Shown: positions 8,437-25,101 of the stretch, in pieces | Position numbering within the stretch: position 1 is the first letter of the stretch | Layout of the letters: each line of letters starts with the position of its first letter | Assembly: GCA_047495785.1 (NCBI GenBank) | Contig: JBLDXI010000010.1 | Location: 2,604,001-2,668,000 of the forward strand | DNA from: Lepidodermella squamata | Taxonomy: Eukaryota > Gastrotricha | Direction of reading: 5' to 3' | Length of the DNA: 64,000 nucleotides | Notes under the pieces: generated by a model | What the model saw: the letters and a program-made list of their open reading frames with translations, nothing else | Database searches by the model: none | What the model was told of the DNA's origin: nothing | Translations under genes and position numbers: made by a program

Positions 8437-10412
8437 TATACTTGATAAAAACTATAATTATGAATGAAAAAATCGTTTTAAATCGCTTAAAATGAAATTG
8501 CATGATCTCGGCCTTTTTCCCGATATCAATTACTTGTGTACAATCTCCTAGATCGGCGGATAGTCAGTGAGAAGCTTATACCAGTCCACAGAATCAAATA
8601 TCGTAATCAAAAGCGAAAAGAGAGCCAGAGCCTGTAAAACGAGGCTGAGGCTCCCAGAGATAAACGGGCACTCTTGCAATTTTGGTACAAGATTACCGCC
8701 ATTGCGAAAGGCGAAAGCTGATGCTATTATCAGAAGCTCCTATAACTACGAATTTCGTCAATTACAACGGCAGGAATCGAATTCGGATAAAATAATGCTA
8801 AAATCTCGAATACTACTGCCAAGGTACATAATACATAAGAATCCATAGTCAGTGATAGTAAAAAGCTATCCATCCCCACACTACAATGCTCCTCCGAAAC
8901 GGCCGAATTCCGAAAGGGGTGACAACTCAAGCGAGTCGACGGCTGGCACCTTGCTAGCGACAAACACTCGAGACCGGCGATAGCCTTGCTTAATATACAA
9001 CAAGTCTTCGACAGTAGGGATCCAGGATCCTGATATCGTGCTTGACGAGCTTAGAGCTACATTTCTACGGAGTTGGGATTCATTACTGATTTGGCTTCGA
9101 TTTCAATTCAAAAAATCAAAAGGCGAGATGCATAGCGCATAAGCGCGGCAGCCGGACGAATCGGTAATCGGTAAGAGAAATTATGGTTTCTCTGCTGACA
9201 GATGATTACTGGTGTGTGGTAACAAGAGATTCCTAAATTCACGAATATCACAAAATCACAAAAAAAACACGACATCTCTCTCGGAGCACCTTCAGGGAAG
9301 TCAGAAGGATCAGGAAGATCCCCAAACATTTCCGCTCACTTGGATTGCTAACCAACGAAGCAAACTTTAATAATAATAAAATATATTATTTATTTGATCA
9401 GTTCTAGTATATTATTTTTGAAATATTGAACGACAAATTTTAGCAAATAATTAATGTGAAAAAAGACGAAAGATCAACTTTTGAAACCGCGCTTCGAAAA
9501 TCTTTCGGTCGAAAACGCCTCGCCGGTCGAAGGCGCGTGGCCTACTCAATTGATCCTCGATCCTCGATATCCAATCAGTTGTATTCGACGTGTCGTCCAA
9601 TATCGATTCAGAGAAGAAAAGTGCTTCCTAAAGATAGCCCCACTTTTTTCCATTATTGTCCATGATTGTCCATGAAAGTATAGGAAAAATTAACGGCTTT
9701 AACTTGTCATTGAAGCTATTGATGGATGCTGCCCTAATTCCGAGAGAATTTCCCTTTATTTCCTAATTTTCTCTTCGCCTAGTAACAGGGAGCACAGGAT
9801 TGTGCCTTAATGCGCCGCCGCTCGTCTTTAATTTTCGTATTTAGATTTGTTTTCGACCTTTTGCTTATTCTACTGTTTATTAGTACCCTGAAATAGATGC
9901 TTTACTTGACATAGCTTTGAACTTATATCCAAAGCATTTCCGGATACTAGCGGTATCGTCCAATTCAGCTGCAATATCGAATGTAATAGGTTAGTACTTT
10001 GAATTGAATATTCGTGCGATTTTTTTCAATGATGATCCCCTTTCATGCGTGTCATATGATTCAATGATTTTACCTATGAGCTGAAATTCCTATTCATATT
10101 AAGGCTCTTGAGGACGTTTTTTTGAAAAGTTTTGAGTGTCTTATTATATTTTTCAGCCTCACCGAACTATCGTCAGATCGGCAATACCTTGAAGAAGCTG
10201 TTCCTCTGGTAATTTTTTACTTTTCATTTGCTTCTCTTGATAGGAAATTTTCTCTGATGACTTCATGCGTGTCATATGATCACAATGATTCAAGTTTAGA
10301 TCTGATAGATTCAATTTAGGAATAGTTGCCAAAAGTGTTAACCAGTATTCTTATAAATGTTACTCATTGTTTCAGTTTGACTTGCTGATCCGGAATTAGT
10401 GAAAATGCTGAT
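8437..10412. other. Spacer between STEEP1 and WDR20
   Basis: About 2 kb of mixed composition without a supported gene. It separates divergent genes, so it should contain both promoters. A sequence ending gtttcag just before the WDR20 start (about 10370-10376) could be the acceptor of a 5' UTR intron. The open frames near 8567 and 9456 show no protein-like features. Confidence 0.55.
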
Positions 10413-13400
10413 ATGTCCAGCGATTCAAACAAAGATATAATTAAAAAGAACTTCGAGACTCGCGAAGGCGTCTACCGCATTTCCGAGTACATAGAAGGCC
10501 AGCCGCGCCAGTCGCAGGCCTCGAACAGCGCGTATGGCCGGCAAAGCGCGTACTCGCAGTCGGGCACCGGCGCCGACGGCAACGCGAACCCCACCGCTCC
10601 GGTGCGCATCTCTTGTTCGCGTATCGAAGCCGACGCAGATGTCGAGACTGAAGTACTCGAGCACATTTGCTTCAACCACGGACGCGAGTTACATTTCATG
10701 CCATTTTCGCTGTCGAAGGCGAACCATTCGCCTGAATCAGAGACAACTAAAATGTATAAAGGAACTATACCGACGTGCCACGATGTCTTAGTGCCGAGCG
10801 GGGTGCATGCGAATGCGTTGGCTGCGAGTATTCGCCATAAAAATGAACAAGCAGCGGCGCAGCAGCAAATAAATGGCGTCGGCGGTTCTAGTGCTGCAAT
10901 GGGCGCTGGCAATCACGACAGGTAAAATTGATCGACTTTCTTATGTTATTTCCTAGTTTTTCTTGTTAAAAACATGTTTCTTGCTTTCATTTTAGTAACA
11001 GCAGTACCCCAGCCTCATCAGTGCCACGGTTTTTCGTATTGGTCGGTTTCGGGGCGGGGCAAATCCAAATGTTCGAAGCGTCGAAGCCGCAACAGTACGT
11101 GTTTTTCAACGAATCACGTGCGACGGACGCGAGTCGGGTGTCGTCGATCAAATGGGTGCCACACTCGCCGACGAAATTCTTAGCGGCCCACGCGTCTGGG
11201 CACATGTACCTCTACGACACGGCGTTGCCTGTTGACCACGCCAAACCGAACTTTGTTGCGTTGAAGTCGCCGTTGTCTAGTAGCAGTAGTGGTGGCTACA
11301 GCGGTCTGGTTTCGCTATTTGCGAATAAATCTCGAGGTGAAAATCCGACGCATCGGCTATCGCTAAGAGCAGGTTGGTTTTATTGGGAATCTAAACTTTC
11401 ATAATAGTCAATAGTGCCATAGTTTTTACGTTTGTGTGGTCAATTATAAAAGTTAAGGTGTAACGCCCAGCTCGAACCTTCGCATAGTATTATCATCTTC
11501 GGATCAATTTTGTTCCCTTTAGAATAGATGCTATCAAGGCTGGTATAGTTCATTTTTGAGCCTGACAATTGAGCTTAAATAAATATTGAAACTTGAACTC
11601 CAAATTGAAAAATGTAATAGTTATAGTCGTAAGGTCTGATGGTAAAGAGTTATCATTATTAGTGACTGTTGGAAGAACCAGTCGCCGACCAATCTCCTCT
11701 ATTCGAAATAGCAGAATTTATACTTGGTAACAACGAAAATAATTCTAGCAGGTGAAACCACAGGAAAATTCCCGATTTAGCCCATTTCGTCCAAGGGTTT
11801 CAAGGCTTTCGAATAACAATGTCTGTCGATGAAATTGTAATTTAATGTTTCTTTTTATGTTCTTCTGCTAGGCTGTGTGAATGCGCTGGCGTTCTCGCCG
11901 TGCGGGCACTACCTGGCGCTGGCGTGCCAGGACGGCTTCCTGCGCGTGCTGCGGTTCGCGGAGGCGCCGAGCGCGCTCGAACTGGTCGTGCAGACGCGGT
12001 CGTTCTTCGGCGGACTAACAGCCGTGGCGTGGTCGCCGGACGGCCGGTTCCTGGCGACGGGCGGCGAGGACGACCTGGTGACGTTCGTGTCGTTCAACGA
12101 CAACCGCGTGGTGGCGCGCGGCCGCGGCCACCGCTCGTGGATCACGGCCGTCGCGTTCGACGCGCACATCGGCCAGGGCGTGGGTCGGCGGCCCCCATCG
12201 CTGTACCGCCTCGCCAGCGTCGGCCAGGACACGCTGCTGTGCCTGTGGGAGCTGACGGAGGACGTGCTGCTGACGTCGCAGGCGCAACTCGTGCAGCGCC
12301 AGCGCCTGCGTTCCCGCTCGTCCCTGCTCGTCAACGGGCCGCTGCTGTCGATCTACTCGCCTTCGGGGTCGAAAACCGCCACCACTGCAAACTCGAGCAA
12401 CAACATCAACCCGGTGAAGTCGAGCGTGACGGCTAGTTCGCTCGCCAATTCACAGTCGTCGCAGGACGATCAACAACAACAGCAGCAGTTGCATGTCATT
12501 GTGCCTCCAACTAGTAGTAGTACTTCGAATCATCACCATCACCATTTGCAGCAGTCGCCGGTGCCGTCGCTGGGCCGCGGCGGCACCCCTTCGCCGGCGT
12601 CGACTGTCGGCTCGGCGTCGGGCTCGAGCATCGCCGGTGCATTGGCGTCGAAGCTCGCCTTCTGGCACCGCGGCGACAAGCACCGCTCGAAGACGGCGGG
12701 TGCCGCTGGTGGCAAGTTGTCGCGGCGGGGCGCCAAGGAGAAGCGCGGCTCGCTCACGTCGACCGTGTCCGCCCTCGCGCAGCTCAGTGCAGGTAAACAC
12801 AACAAACAAGCAAACAAACTAACACTAGAAATCTCTGAGCATTTGGATATATCCATGGAGTCACGAAAGCCAAATTATGTTGAATTAGGTTGAACTGATC
12901 ATAGATTGAATACCAAAGGAGTGCAATGCAGCTGAATAGTGGAGGAGGAAAAAAAGCAAAATATCGGGTTTAATGAAGGAATATCCCCGAAGAACCGGAA
13001 CCGGTTTTAACTGAACGTGGAAGCGATGTGGAACCAGGATGGCGATTATGAAATTTTGCAAGTCCGACGATTTTCGTTGAGCTTAAAATTCCATGAGTTA
13101 TTCGTATCGAGCCGTGAGAGCTTTGAAGCCTTCCGAAATGAGGCGATAAACTTGTTCTGTTATGAAAAACGAAAACAAATTTTGACGCTGAAATGTGCGA
13201 AAAATGTGCATAGTTTAATTGCGATTCATATCCAGAACAGCAGTCTGTTAATTCATGAATTGCCTGGCCTCCATCTCGAAGTTCAAAGATGACTAGGTTC
13301 AAATTTTCCAAATCCTGGATCGCTTCAAAAATTAAGGGAAGAACTATAGTTCCGGAAAGAATGGCCTGCAATATGAAAATTCGATTCTGAAATTAAATAC

Positions 13401-15407
13401 AACGTATAAGTATTGAAGATTTTGGCTAGACCTATACAAAGTGCGCTATTTATGCGTTGGCATTGAAAATTAATTGGGGGTTATTTATCCTGATTAGCGA
13501 AGACAAAAATGGGTTTTTAAGAAAACTGGCCTTCCAGTACTTGTTAGCTACAACTTATTAGTTATTGTTTGGAATTTATTTTATTGGTCAGAAGCTTCAA
13601 GAAGCTTTAACTAAATAGGAGACTCTCAGATTACCTAAAACACCTAAATTACAGTCGGCTAATTACCGTCCTAAATTGATGAAATGGCTAGTGGATAACA
13701 CTAGGTTGAAAGTTGTCATTATTTAGGATTTGTTAAATTCCTATTAAAATCTAATTGTTTTGTGTTTGTTTGTGCGTTTAGGCAATGACCCGTCGTCGAC
13801 AGGCAGCAGCGTCATGGCCGGGCAACTGCACGGCGGCAGCAGCAGCAGCGGTGTGGTGCCAGGCGGCGGCGGCGGCATTCGCTCATCAGCCTCCGATCTA
13901 GCAGCTGCGAACAACAACAACGGAGGCAGTAGCGGGTCGATGTCGAACGGCGCGATCGCGGCGCAACTGACGCCGGCGTCGTCGTCGCCGCCGCTGCTCA
14001 TCACTTCGAACGGCGGGCACTCGCTGATCGGCACGCCGGCGTGTCCGCGCCTCAGCGACGTGCCGATGCTGGAGCCGCTCGTCGCCAAGAAGGTGGCGGC
14101 CGACCCGTTGTCGGGCGTGGCGTTTCTGCGCGAGTGCCTACTGACGGCGTGCCAGGCCGGCTACCTCGCTGTCTGGTCTCGCCCACCTCCAGCTGCTGCA
14201 ACACCAACCAGTAACAGTGGTAGCCAGCAGCAGCAGCAGCAACACCAACAATTACCCTCGACCTCGACTACTGCAACTGCTACAAGTAGTAGTAGTAAGC
14301 CTATCCAGTTTGTTCCACCCTCTGTGCAATCGAACCACGTCGTAGCAGCTACATCGGCGGCGGCGACGGCGGTGAATAGCAGCAAAGATATCGGCAATTC
14401 GAATGCTGCGAGTAGTAGCAGCAACAGTAGTAGTAGCAACGTCAACGCCAACAACAACCTCGAACAACCTAGCAGCAGTAGCTATAGTAGCAATAGTAAT
14501 CCTGGTGTCGTCAATGGTGGCTATCATCACCATAATCAGCAGCAGCAACAGGCGGCCAAGTTGTTGAACGCCGCGGCTGCTGCATCATCGGCTACTCCTC
14601 CTCATCTGGTGACTACAACAACATCTACGACGACATCGACGATGGCGGCGTTTAATAACACCGACCAGCAGCAGCAGCAGCAGCATTCCACAAGTGCAAC
14701 TCAACATCACCACCAGCACCAACACCCGCATTCTCAGCACCAGCAAAATCATCACCAGGTAAGAATCCAATTTGTGGCATGGCGAACCTATCACAACCCT
14801 ATCTACTATCACCGCAAAGTCTGTGCGAAAATCTATGTCAAAGCTAAGCTAATTTCACGCAATTTTTGCATCAGGTGCCTTCAACATTGCAATTCCAGGC
14901 TCTAAGTTGTTCCCATGAAACAATCCCCTAAGAATCCCCTCACTGATGACAGATCAGATGCTCAAATTTAACAATTTCGAAGCTCAAGTCTCGGCGGATC
15001 CGACTGATTTGACCGTTTTCATTAAATTTCAATGGCATTGTCATTTTATTGAATACCCGAAAAAATAGAAACTCGCAAGTCAATGAGCACTGCTGAAAGC
15101 ATTTATCGTTTGATCCGAAAATAAACAGAAACCAATGCACTTCTGAATTTAAAAAATCGAAATTTTCATATCTGGTCGCTGATTTTGTAACTGCTGAGAT
15201 GGCACAGCTATCGGAGAAATTGTTGAGAAATCTTATTGTTTTGCTTGAGAACGGAAATTGAAGTCATTTCTAGCCACTCGTGGGGTCGGTTTTCGTGGAC
15301 TATATTCACCCCACACAAGTTCATTTGATTTCACAAATCATCTACTTTTCCGAACATGATCTGATCTGTTTTGTGTTTTCCAGGAAGCGGCGTCGTCGTT
15401 TTTGTAG
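10413..15407 (+). CDS. WDR20: WD-repeat protein WDR20 with long Ser/Gln-rich inserts
   Basis: Five exons: 10413-10921, 10996-11372, 11872-12792, 13782-14758 and 15384-15407. All introns are GT-AG with matching phases, giving 935 aa. WDR20 is a beta-propeller cofactor that activates the deubiquitinases USP12 and USP46. Family landmarks in order are YKGTIPTCHD, IKWVPHSPTKFLAAHASGH, NALAFSPCGHYLALACQDGF, FFGGLTAVAWSPDGRFLATG, GEDDLVTFVSF, GHRSWITAVAFD, LASVGQDTLLCLWELTED and, after a long insert, CPRLSDVPMLEPLVAKK (from residue 690) and LTACQAGYLAVWSRP. The human protein is about 570 aa. The extra length is Ser/Gly/Gln/His low complexity between the last propeller blades and a tail of about 200 residues after the final blade. 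The last exon (EAASSFL then stop) is tiny and is the least certain part. Confidence 0.9.
12793..13781 (+). other. WDR20 intron 3
   Basis: 989-nt AT-rich GT-AG intron separating the propeller exon from the exon holding the last blade. Intron 2 (11373-11871) and intron 4 (14759-15383) are 499 and 625 nt. I see no nested gene in any of the three. Confidence 0.7.
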
Positions 15408-17545
15408 CACAGCCGAGGAGCGTTGTTGCGATTTAGCCAGCCAGCCAGCAAGAAATCATTCAAACAAACAAACAAGCCAACTGTGTTATCTCATCATCTT
15501 CATACTACTACAACTATTACTATTATTATAACTATTCCTACTACTACAACTATGATTGTCATACCAAATGGAGCCTATTGCCAGCCAGCCAGCCAGCCAG
15601 CCGACCGGCCAGTTGGTGCAAAGTCTGCAAGCGACTCATGTTTTACGCCTATTGCTACGTGTGCGACGACACTCGTGTTGCTTTCCCGGCTGTGTCACGT
15701 TCTTTTTTAGTCAACTCTATTATTGATACGTGAAAAATCAATAAATTATCGATCGATCGATTGATCAATGAAGAAATGTTGCAACTGTCAAGTGATGAGG
15801 ATGACTTGTAGTTTTCTCAACTGCCCATGCATCAGCATCACGCGAACATGCTATTATTATTATTATGATATCCAAGCCAAGTTTTCTACGCTGTCACAGT
15901 CCATTTTGCAATCTATCGATGCGAAGGACGCAAAAAAAATAATCGAGAAATAGTTGTGGTTGGTGATAGTACATACCATCTCGAATCGACAATTCCCGAT
16001 CGCGACTGAACCGACTGTCGATAATGCTATTATTATTATTATTATAATTTGAAAAGAATCATTATCGCTAAGAATAATTCTGTTTACTACTTCTACTTCG
16101 TGTTATTATCTATCATTCTATGTCAAATTTGATCGCGAAAAATTGATACCTATCATTGTGAACTCTTTGATGATGAAAAAAGAAGCATGTTCTTATTCTA
16201 TTTCGAGTTACCGAAACTATGAATTATTATTATAATTATGCTATACGTTTTTTGAAACAAATGTGACGAAAAAAAAGATGAATGAACTGAAGAATAAATT
16301 TTTTAAAAATCTGATCATCAACGGTGTGTGCTTTTGTTGGGAAATTGATTTCAAGCTTTCCCTGCAATATTTAATGAGCAAAAAGTAATTCATTGAGCTT
16401 GAAATATAGTTTTGAATGAAAACATTTCCAAGGCAGTGTCCTGTATTATGAGGAACATCTTTCCAGTTCAAAATGGCTCGTCAGCAAGGAACCATCGAAA
16501 GTGTTGGCTTGGCTCTTCGTGAACAAATAATGAGGGATGTACATATCATCATGGTCAATCTGTGTGCATTAGGCAAGGGCCAGTGTACACATAGCTGAAT
16601 TTGGTTTCGGGCTCCAAGAACCCGGCTTCGTCGAAGCACCTATCAGCTGCCAGTTCAGCCTATAGATGTATTTTCCATTATAAGAGCTATAATAAGTCGG
16701 CTTAAAATCACATTTCAAATTTCAAATTTAGACTCCTTAACTGAGCCATATCTCTGAATCGTTGGAGCCTGAAGTTCGACCAAACAAGTAGTTACCAATT
16801 TTTATCATGATTTTGGGACAAATTCGGCAAACATGAATTGTTGGGAAGCTGCTCAGCAAATAATCACCTAGAAGTACCTAGTTCAGGCATGAACGAAATT
16901 CAACTGCGATAGGGCTCTCAATAGTAAAATATCTTTGCTGCAGCTCCAACAGTCGATTTCGTAAAGTTTCCTAACTTTAGACGCCAATAGTTTGAAAAAT
17001 GACATGCTCAAGTACGACAATCGCAGTTTTTATTGTGCAACCTTGCAGTCGTACACAAAACATCATCGTCCGACTGACTGTTTTAGATAATATCTTGTTG
17101 TCCATCTGTCACTTTGTCACACATTCTTGTTCTTGTTGATAGCATTATTATTATTAGGTATATATTTTTCGTTGAGATGTAACACCGCGAGCGCGCACAA
17201 GTTTTCACATAAATTGATGATGATATCACGTTCAATTCTGCTGACAGTAAGTAGTTTCTAACACGGCGACGACTTGTTTGTGTAAAATATCAAGAAGCAT
17301 ACAACATACATACATACATACATTTATAATGAACGAAGAGAGAGAGTCAAGGCTACATAGAAATGATTAGAAATCAACGCGCCCAAGTCGATCACGACGG
17401 CGACAACCAACGACGAAGACTAGCTGCTCACACTGTTTGTCATCAATCACTCGATCCAAGAATAACATGTTATATAATCAAGTTGTTTCGTGTCATCGCC
17501 ATGACGCCTCAGAGCTCGCTCGATTTCGAATCCATTTGAGCACTT
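15408..17545. other. 3' flanks of convergent WDR20 and HSP90 genes
   Basis: Non-coding. It holds a CCAG tetranucleotide repeat (15581-15602), a TCGA-type repeat (about 15748-15765), runs of ATT, and an ACAT repeat (about 17304-17323). The two genes converge here, so both 3' UTRs lie in this stretch. Confidence 0.6.
15740..15745 (+). terminator. poly(A) signal, probable WDR20 3' end
   Basis: AATAAA about 335 nt past the WDR20 stop codon, the first such hexamer downstream of it on the plus strand. Confidence 0.45.
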
Positions 17546-20913
<3,368 letters not shown>

Positions 20914-20995
20914 TTACAGGTAATTACTATCAGCAAAATCTATCGTAAAAACAAGTGCGCTCGGAAAGTGACTGTTTACGCGTTGCCGGCACACC

Positions 20996-21003
20996 CTTTT
21001 ATA
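20996..21003 (-). promoter_or_regulatory. TATA box of HSP90
   Basis: TATAAAAG on the minus strand about 90 nt upstream of the HSP90 ATG. A start about 30 nt downstream would leave a 5' UTR of roughly 55-60 nt. Confidence 0.65.
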
Positions 21004-21194
21004 TGTTGAAATAGAGGCACGTGGCGTCCGGCTGCGATCAGCCTTAAAAACGTAGAAGCAATTTAATTTCCGGAGCCAATATCTAAAGCATTGACAAGCT
21101 AAAGATAATAAACGAAGACATCACTTTTCACTGGTTCCGATATCGGTAAATCTCAAGGTGTATGTGCAACTATTTGGCGGAGCGCGGATGAATA

Positions 21195-21217
21195 CTTCTT
21201 CTAGGCGTTTCTAGAAA
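21195..21217. promoter_or_regulatory. Heat-shock-element-like site upstream of HSP90
   Basis: The stretch contains TTC units at 21199-21201 and 21209-21211 and a GAA at 21214-21216, so TTCTAGAA (21209-21216) forms a perfect inverted pair of HSF pentamers with a further TTC ten bases away. It lies about 200 bp upstream of the TATA box, in the region expected for heat-shock control. Confidence 0.55.
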
Positions 21218-24200
21218 CGTCGCTAAGAATAGCGCGGTCAGCTGATGATTTATTCATTTGGCAATTTTATTTATCTATAAAAAATAGAAACATTTTGCTG
21301 ATTATTATCAAGTTTTTTTGTTAATATTAAATTATTTTGTGCGAGTTATTTGCCGCAGAAATTTTGTTACCTTCAACGTGGCGGGAATTTCAAGCGCCCG
21401 CCAGCACGAGCACACGTGCATGCGGCTTAGCTCGCCCAATGACTAGTTCTCCCGGTTGAAGAGCCTGGAGTCTGGAGGTTCCATGTCCGTCTTTCAGCGT
21501 AACTCGAAGACTAATGTTTTATGTAACATGATAATCATGTGTTCCGCCATCAAACGACCATTTCATTATCGTCTTCATTTTCATCTGCATGACAATCACG
21601 CATTTGGCCTGTCCTAGACAATCGCATTTGGCTCCTTTCTGATTGTTTTATTTTCGTTTCAGCTGAGTACTAATGCTGTTTTGTTCTCATCTAATCACTC
21701 AATTTTCCTCCCTAACTTCTTGGTACAACTAGCGGTATCTTAAATGCTTCATTGTCTGAGATTGAGGAAAATGGTGGCTCGTCATGCCATTTTCCTCTTC
21801 TTTTACTTGATCAGCGCTGTTTTTCTCTTCACTTGTTACAAGCTTTTGCTCATTTCAACTGTTGAAATGAGCAGTAATTCGCATTGAGCATTGAGCATGA
21901 GGATCGGTCGGTGACGCAATCTTTGGCTCTCAAGGCCCAAAACTAGTAAATTATAAATGATCTTTACTAATACATACATTCCCGTCCCACCTTGGTGATA
22001 AAGTGTATTATAATTAACTAAGTCAGTTGCTTATGTTGCAACGATCCTCCGTGCAGCTCGCCTTTGTACACTTTGCAATGCTTTTTTCAGTACAACATGA
22101 AACCAGCTGTTGTCGTAACTGTTAATGATAAGCTATTTTGTAATACTGAAAATTGACTTTTATAGATTAAGCATTCAAAAATTACTGATAATGGGAGCCA
22201 CCTCACTGACTACGAATATTCGGAAATGAAGCAATGCTGTTCCCGGTCTTTGCACTTAAATCGGGGTGACGAAAGTTCTCGAGAACGGCCTTTGCGAGCT
22301 AGCGTGTGGGCATCGTAGTTTCAACTTGCTGTTGACAAGACACTTGTCATACGAAGGAGAATAGCTTAATAGTCGCTGGCTCATGCTCGTCGTTTCAGAC
22401 GTCGTGTACGCTGCTGGAAAACGAAAATGTAGGTGCAGGCTGGCTTTGAAACAACTCTGAGAGACACTGATCACTCAGTAAGTTGATTTTTTCTTTCAAG
22501 TGAAGGCCGCGGTACACACAACCGATGGCTATTGTATATTTGTTATGGTTAAATAATAAGAGAGCTTCAGTTAATAATTTAGAGTCATTTTAGCCAACCA
22601 CCATGTATATTTGTGGGCTTCGAATCTTGAATCGCATGAATAAAATTATTGACAGTTTCAAGTTTTATGGATACTCGCCAGAGTAGAGAGGCACGTTGTT
22701 GTGGTGATAGTGTAGTTTTCGAAACGCCATTAACACGTATTGAGTTCGGATTCTTTTACAGCCAAAATGTAAGTATAATTTTGAAATATGCGAGAAAATT
22801 GGAAATTGTAGAATGTAGAATCTAAATTCGATGGAAAGAAGACACTTAAGGCAAATAACTTTGGCAGTGATGGGCTGATTAAACTTTTCGTTCTACACAA
22901 ATATATTTTTTAATAAAAATTATTTCTCTTAGTTATCACGATGTAGCGGAACAGACAACAACAGCTGTGCATTCCGATCGCGTGTATTTCTAGCTGAAGT
23001 GTAAGTTTTGCTCAGTATTATTTTTAACAAGTAGTTTTTTATTTATTTCGCGATATAGATCAATTCGAGACTTGAGCCGCGAAAATTGACCAGTTTCCGG
23101 CGATGAGAAGAATGTAAAAAGACCGGGAGGGTAGCCCTGCTGTTGCGTTAAGTCTCTGGTTAACTTCATGTTCAGAAATTGGCAAAATCTTCTGGTTATG
23201 ACAATTCTTCGGACAACATTTTTTGGCTCATTATTCCGAGAATCACACTTTTCTCTGATCTTGTATCTTGACATAATAGCAGCTGTTCTTTGATTTAATA
23301 AAATGAAAAAATTGCCTTCTTTCGATTCATTTCGATGTTATAATGCGATGTTATAATAAAACCTTCGCATCAAAAATGCTATATTAAATTGCTAAGAATA
23401 ATAATATTCACTTCAAAAGCAAAGGTCTGACAGTTGTGTTAAGAAGTTATGTTACCTCGGGTAGCCCTTCAGACACAGCGAAAGCGTAAAGACTTAATGC
23501 TGCTAGGTTGGCATAAAATTCTCTGTTGTCCGCGTTAAAAGCAGCTTCGTATTGGCCAATACGGCCTCTGTCGAAAATCGAAACGGACAAAACGCTCGAC
23601 GTTGCGGAACTCGAACATTGTCACCGTCATTCCCACTTGTCCAACGTTGGAACCATTTCGTTCCTTTCGGGCGAATACAAATTATACCGCCTCATCGACC
23701 GCGCCGCTACTGTTTGAAATATGGCGCAAAAAAACATCTTCAAATATGAAAATATGACGCAATTAGCTGCTAGCGGAACCAACATGTAGATGAGATGGCA
23801 CCAAACTCTAATTAATATCAAGTGCCATTTTCCAATCCATTATTTCGTTGTGTTCTCAAAGTGCGAACGTTATTTATTATAATTTTTCTTAAAATTAGCA
23901 ATCGTGTAGGTATCTTCAGAAATTATTTGGAAATGTCATAAGTAAGCGAATTAATTCCTCGAAATGTGTTAAAACATAGGCACATCACCGTTAAAATTGT
24001 ACCCAAGGGAAGGAGGCGAAACTGGATTATTTTTGCACCGTCTGGCGTTCAGAAATTGTTTGAAAAAGACCTCAAAAGTGTGTGCCGAAATTTCATCGAT
24101 TTTTTTGGTTTCTTTGCAATCAGACTTTTGTCAAACATGAATGAAAATGTCAGCTGGGATATTCTTCGAATGCCTGCACGACATGTTCAGCGATTATAAT

Positions 24201-24525
24201 CAGGCCGAGAAGGATGAGCAGGCGGTCACAATAACTCACGCGTTAATTGCCGCCGTTGAATAATGCATGAAACACGCGGCGTCTATTAGACACCCACTTT
24301 TTTATTACGATTATCAGCCAACGGAATCGTCTCGCACTTGTCTTCAGAACACAACCGCCGGCTGTTTGTTGTTGTTGCTACTTCGAGAGAGCGTCGTCGT
24401 CCCTCTCGAACGCGCCCGCAATTATCGAGTGAGGCTAATTACACCTCTACGCGTAATAAATTGCAGCAATAATTCTAGCCAGCCCCATGCTAATAACACT
24501 CGAACGATGAGGATTTTTTCATCAC

Positions 24526-24553
24526 GACGACGATGATGATGATGATGGTGATG
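24526..24553. repeat. (GAT)n microsatellite
   Basis: Trinucleotide tract gacgac followed by repeated gat and ggtgat, slightly imperfect. Confidence 0.8.
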
Positions 24554-24845
24554 TCTCGATGCGGTTGGGAGTATTATGACGTGTAATTAAACACGGCACA
24601 AGCAACTTGACCGGCGAGGCCGCCACTTGTCTGTATCCTATATGCCAGCAACATGGCTGGCGGCTATTTTTTGAGCAGCGCCACTCCCTCGGCATTTCGC
24701 ATATATCGCTTGACAGCCGGTAAACAGTAGCGCAGACGTTAACATCACTCTCGCGCGGTATTGACTTGAAAAAGTGGCCTCGGGCGACCTCCGCGACGCT
24801 ACTACTACTGTCACCTATACTACTGTGCTGTCGTCGTCGCCGTCG

Positions 24846-24867
24846 CAACAACAACAACAACAACACC
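24846..24867. repeat. (CAA)n microsatellite
   Basis: Seven near-perfect caa units in non-coding DNA. Confidence 0.85.
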
Positions 24868-25076
24868 GCGTTGTTAACGCCTCGGCGACCGCTTTTTTCC
24901 GCCGCTAATTACTACGACTTGGTGTTTATTGGAACCGAAACCGCAACTTTACCGCAACAGCATAACAGCCGAGGTGTCGACCATCGACCGCGATGTAGCT
25001 CGAGCTCATGAGCACCATCTCCGCGTATTGCGCGCGCATCGCATCAAGCGTGTCCATCTCGCTACTGCTCGACTCG

Positions 25077-25101
25077 CTGCTACTGCTGCTGCTGCTGCTG
25101 G
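25077..25101. repeat. (CTG)n microsatellite
   Basis: ctgctactg followed by repeated ctg units, non-coding here. Confidence 0.85.

Noticed and set aside
11900-12822. Arg/Ala-rich open frames overlapping WDR20
   Set aside because: GC-rich out-of-frame shadows; the WDR20 frame carries the conserved propeller motifs.
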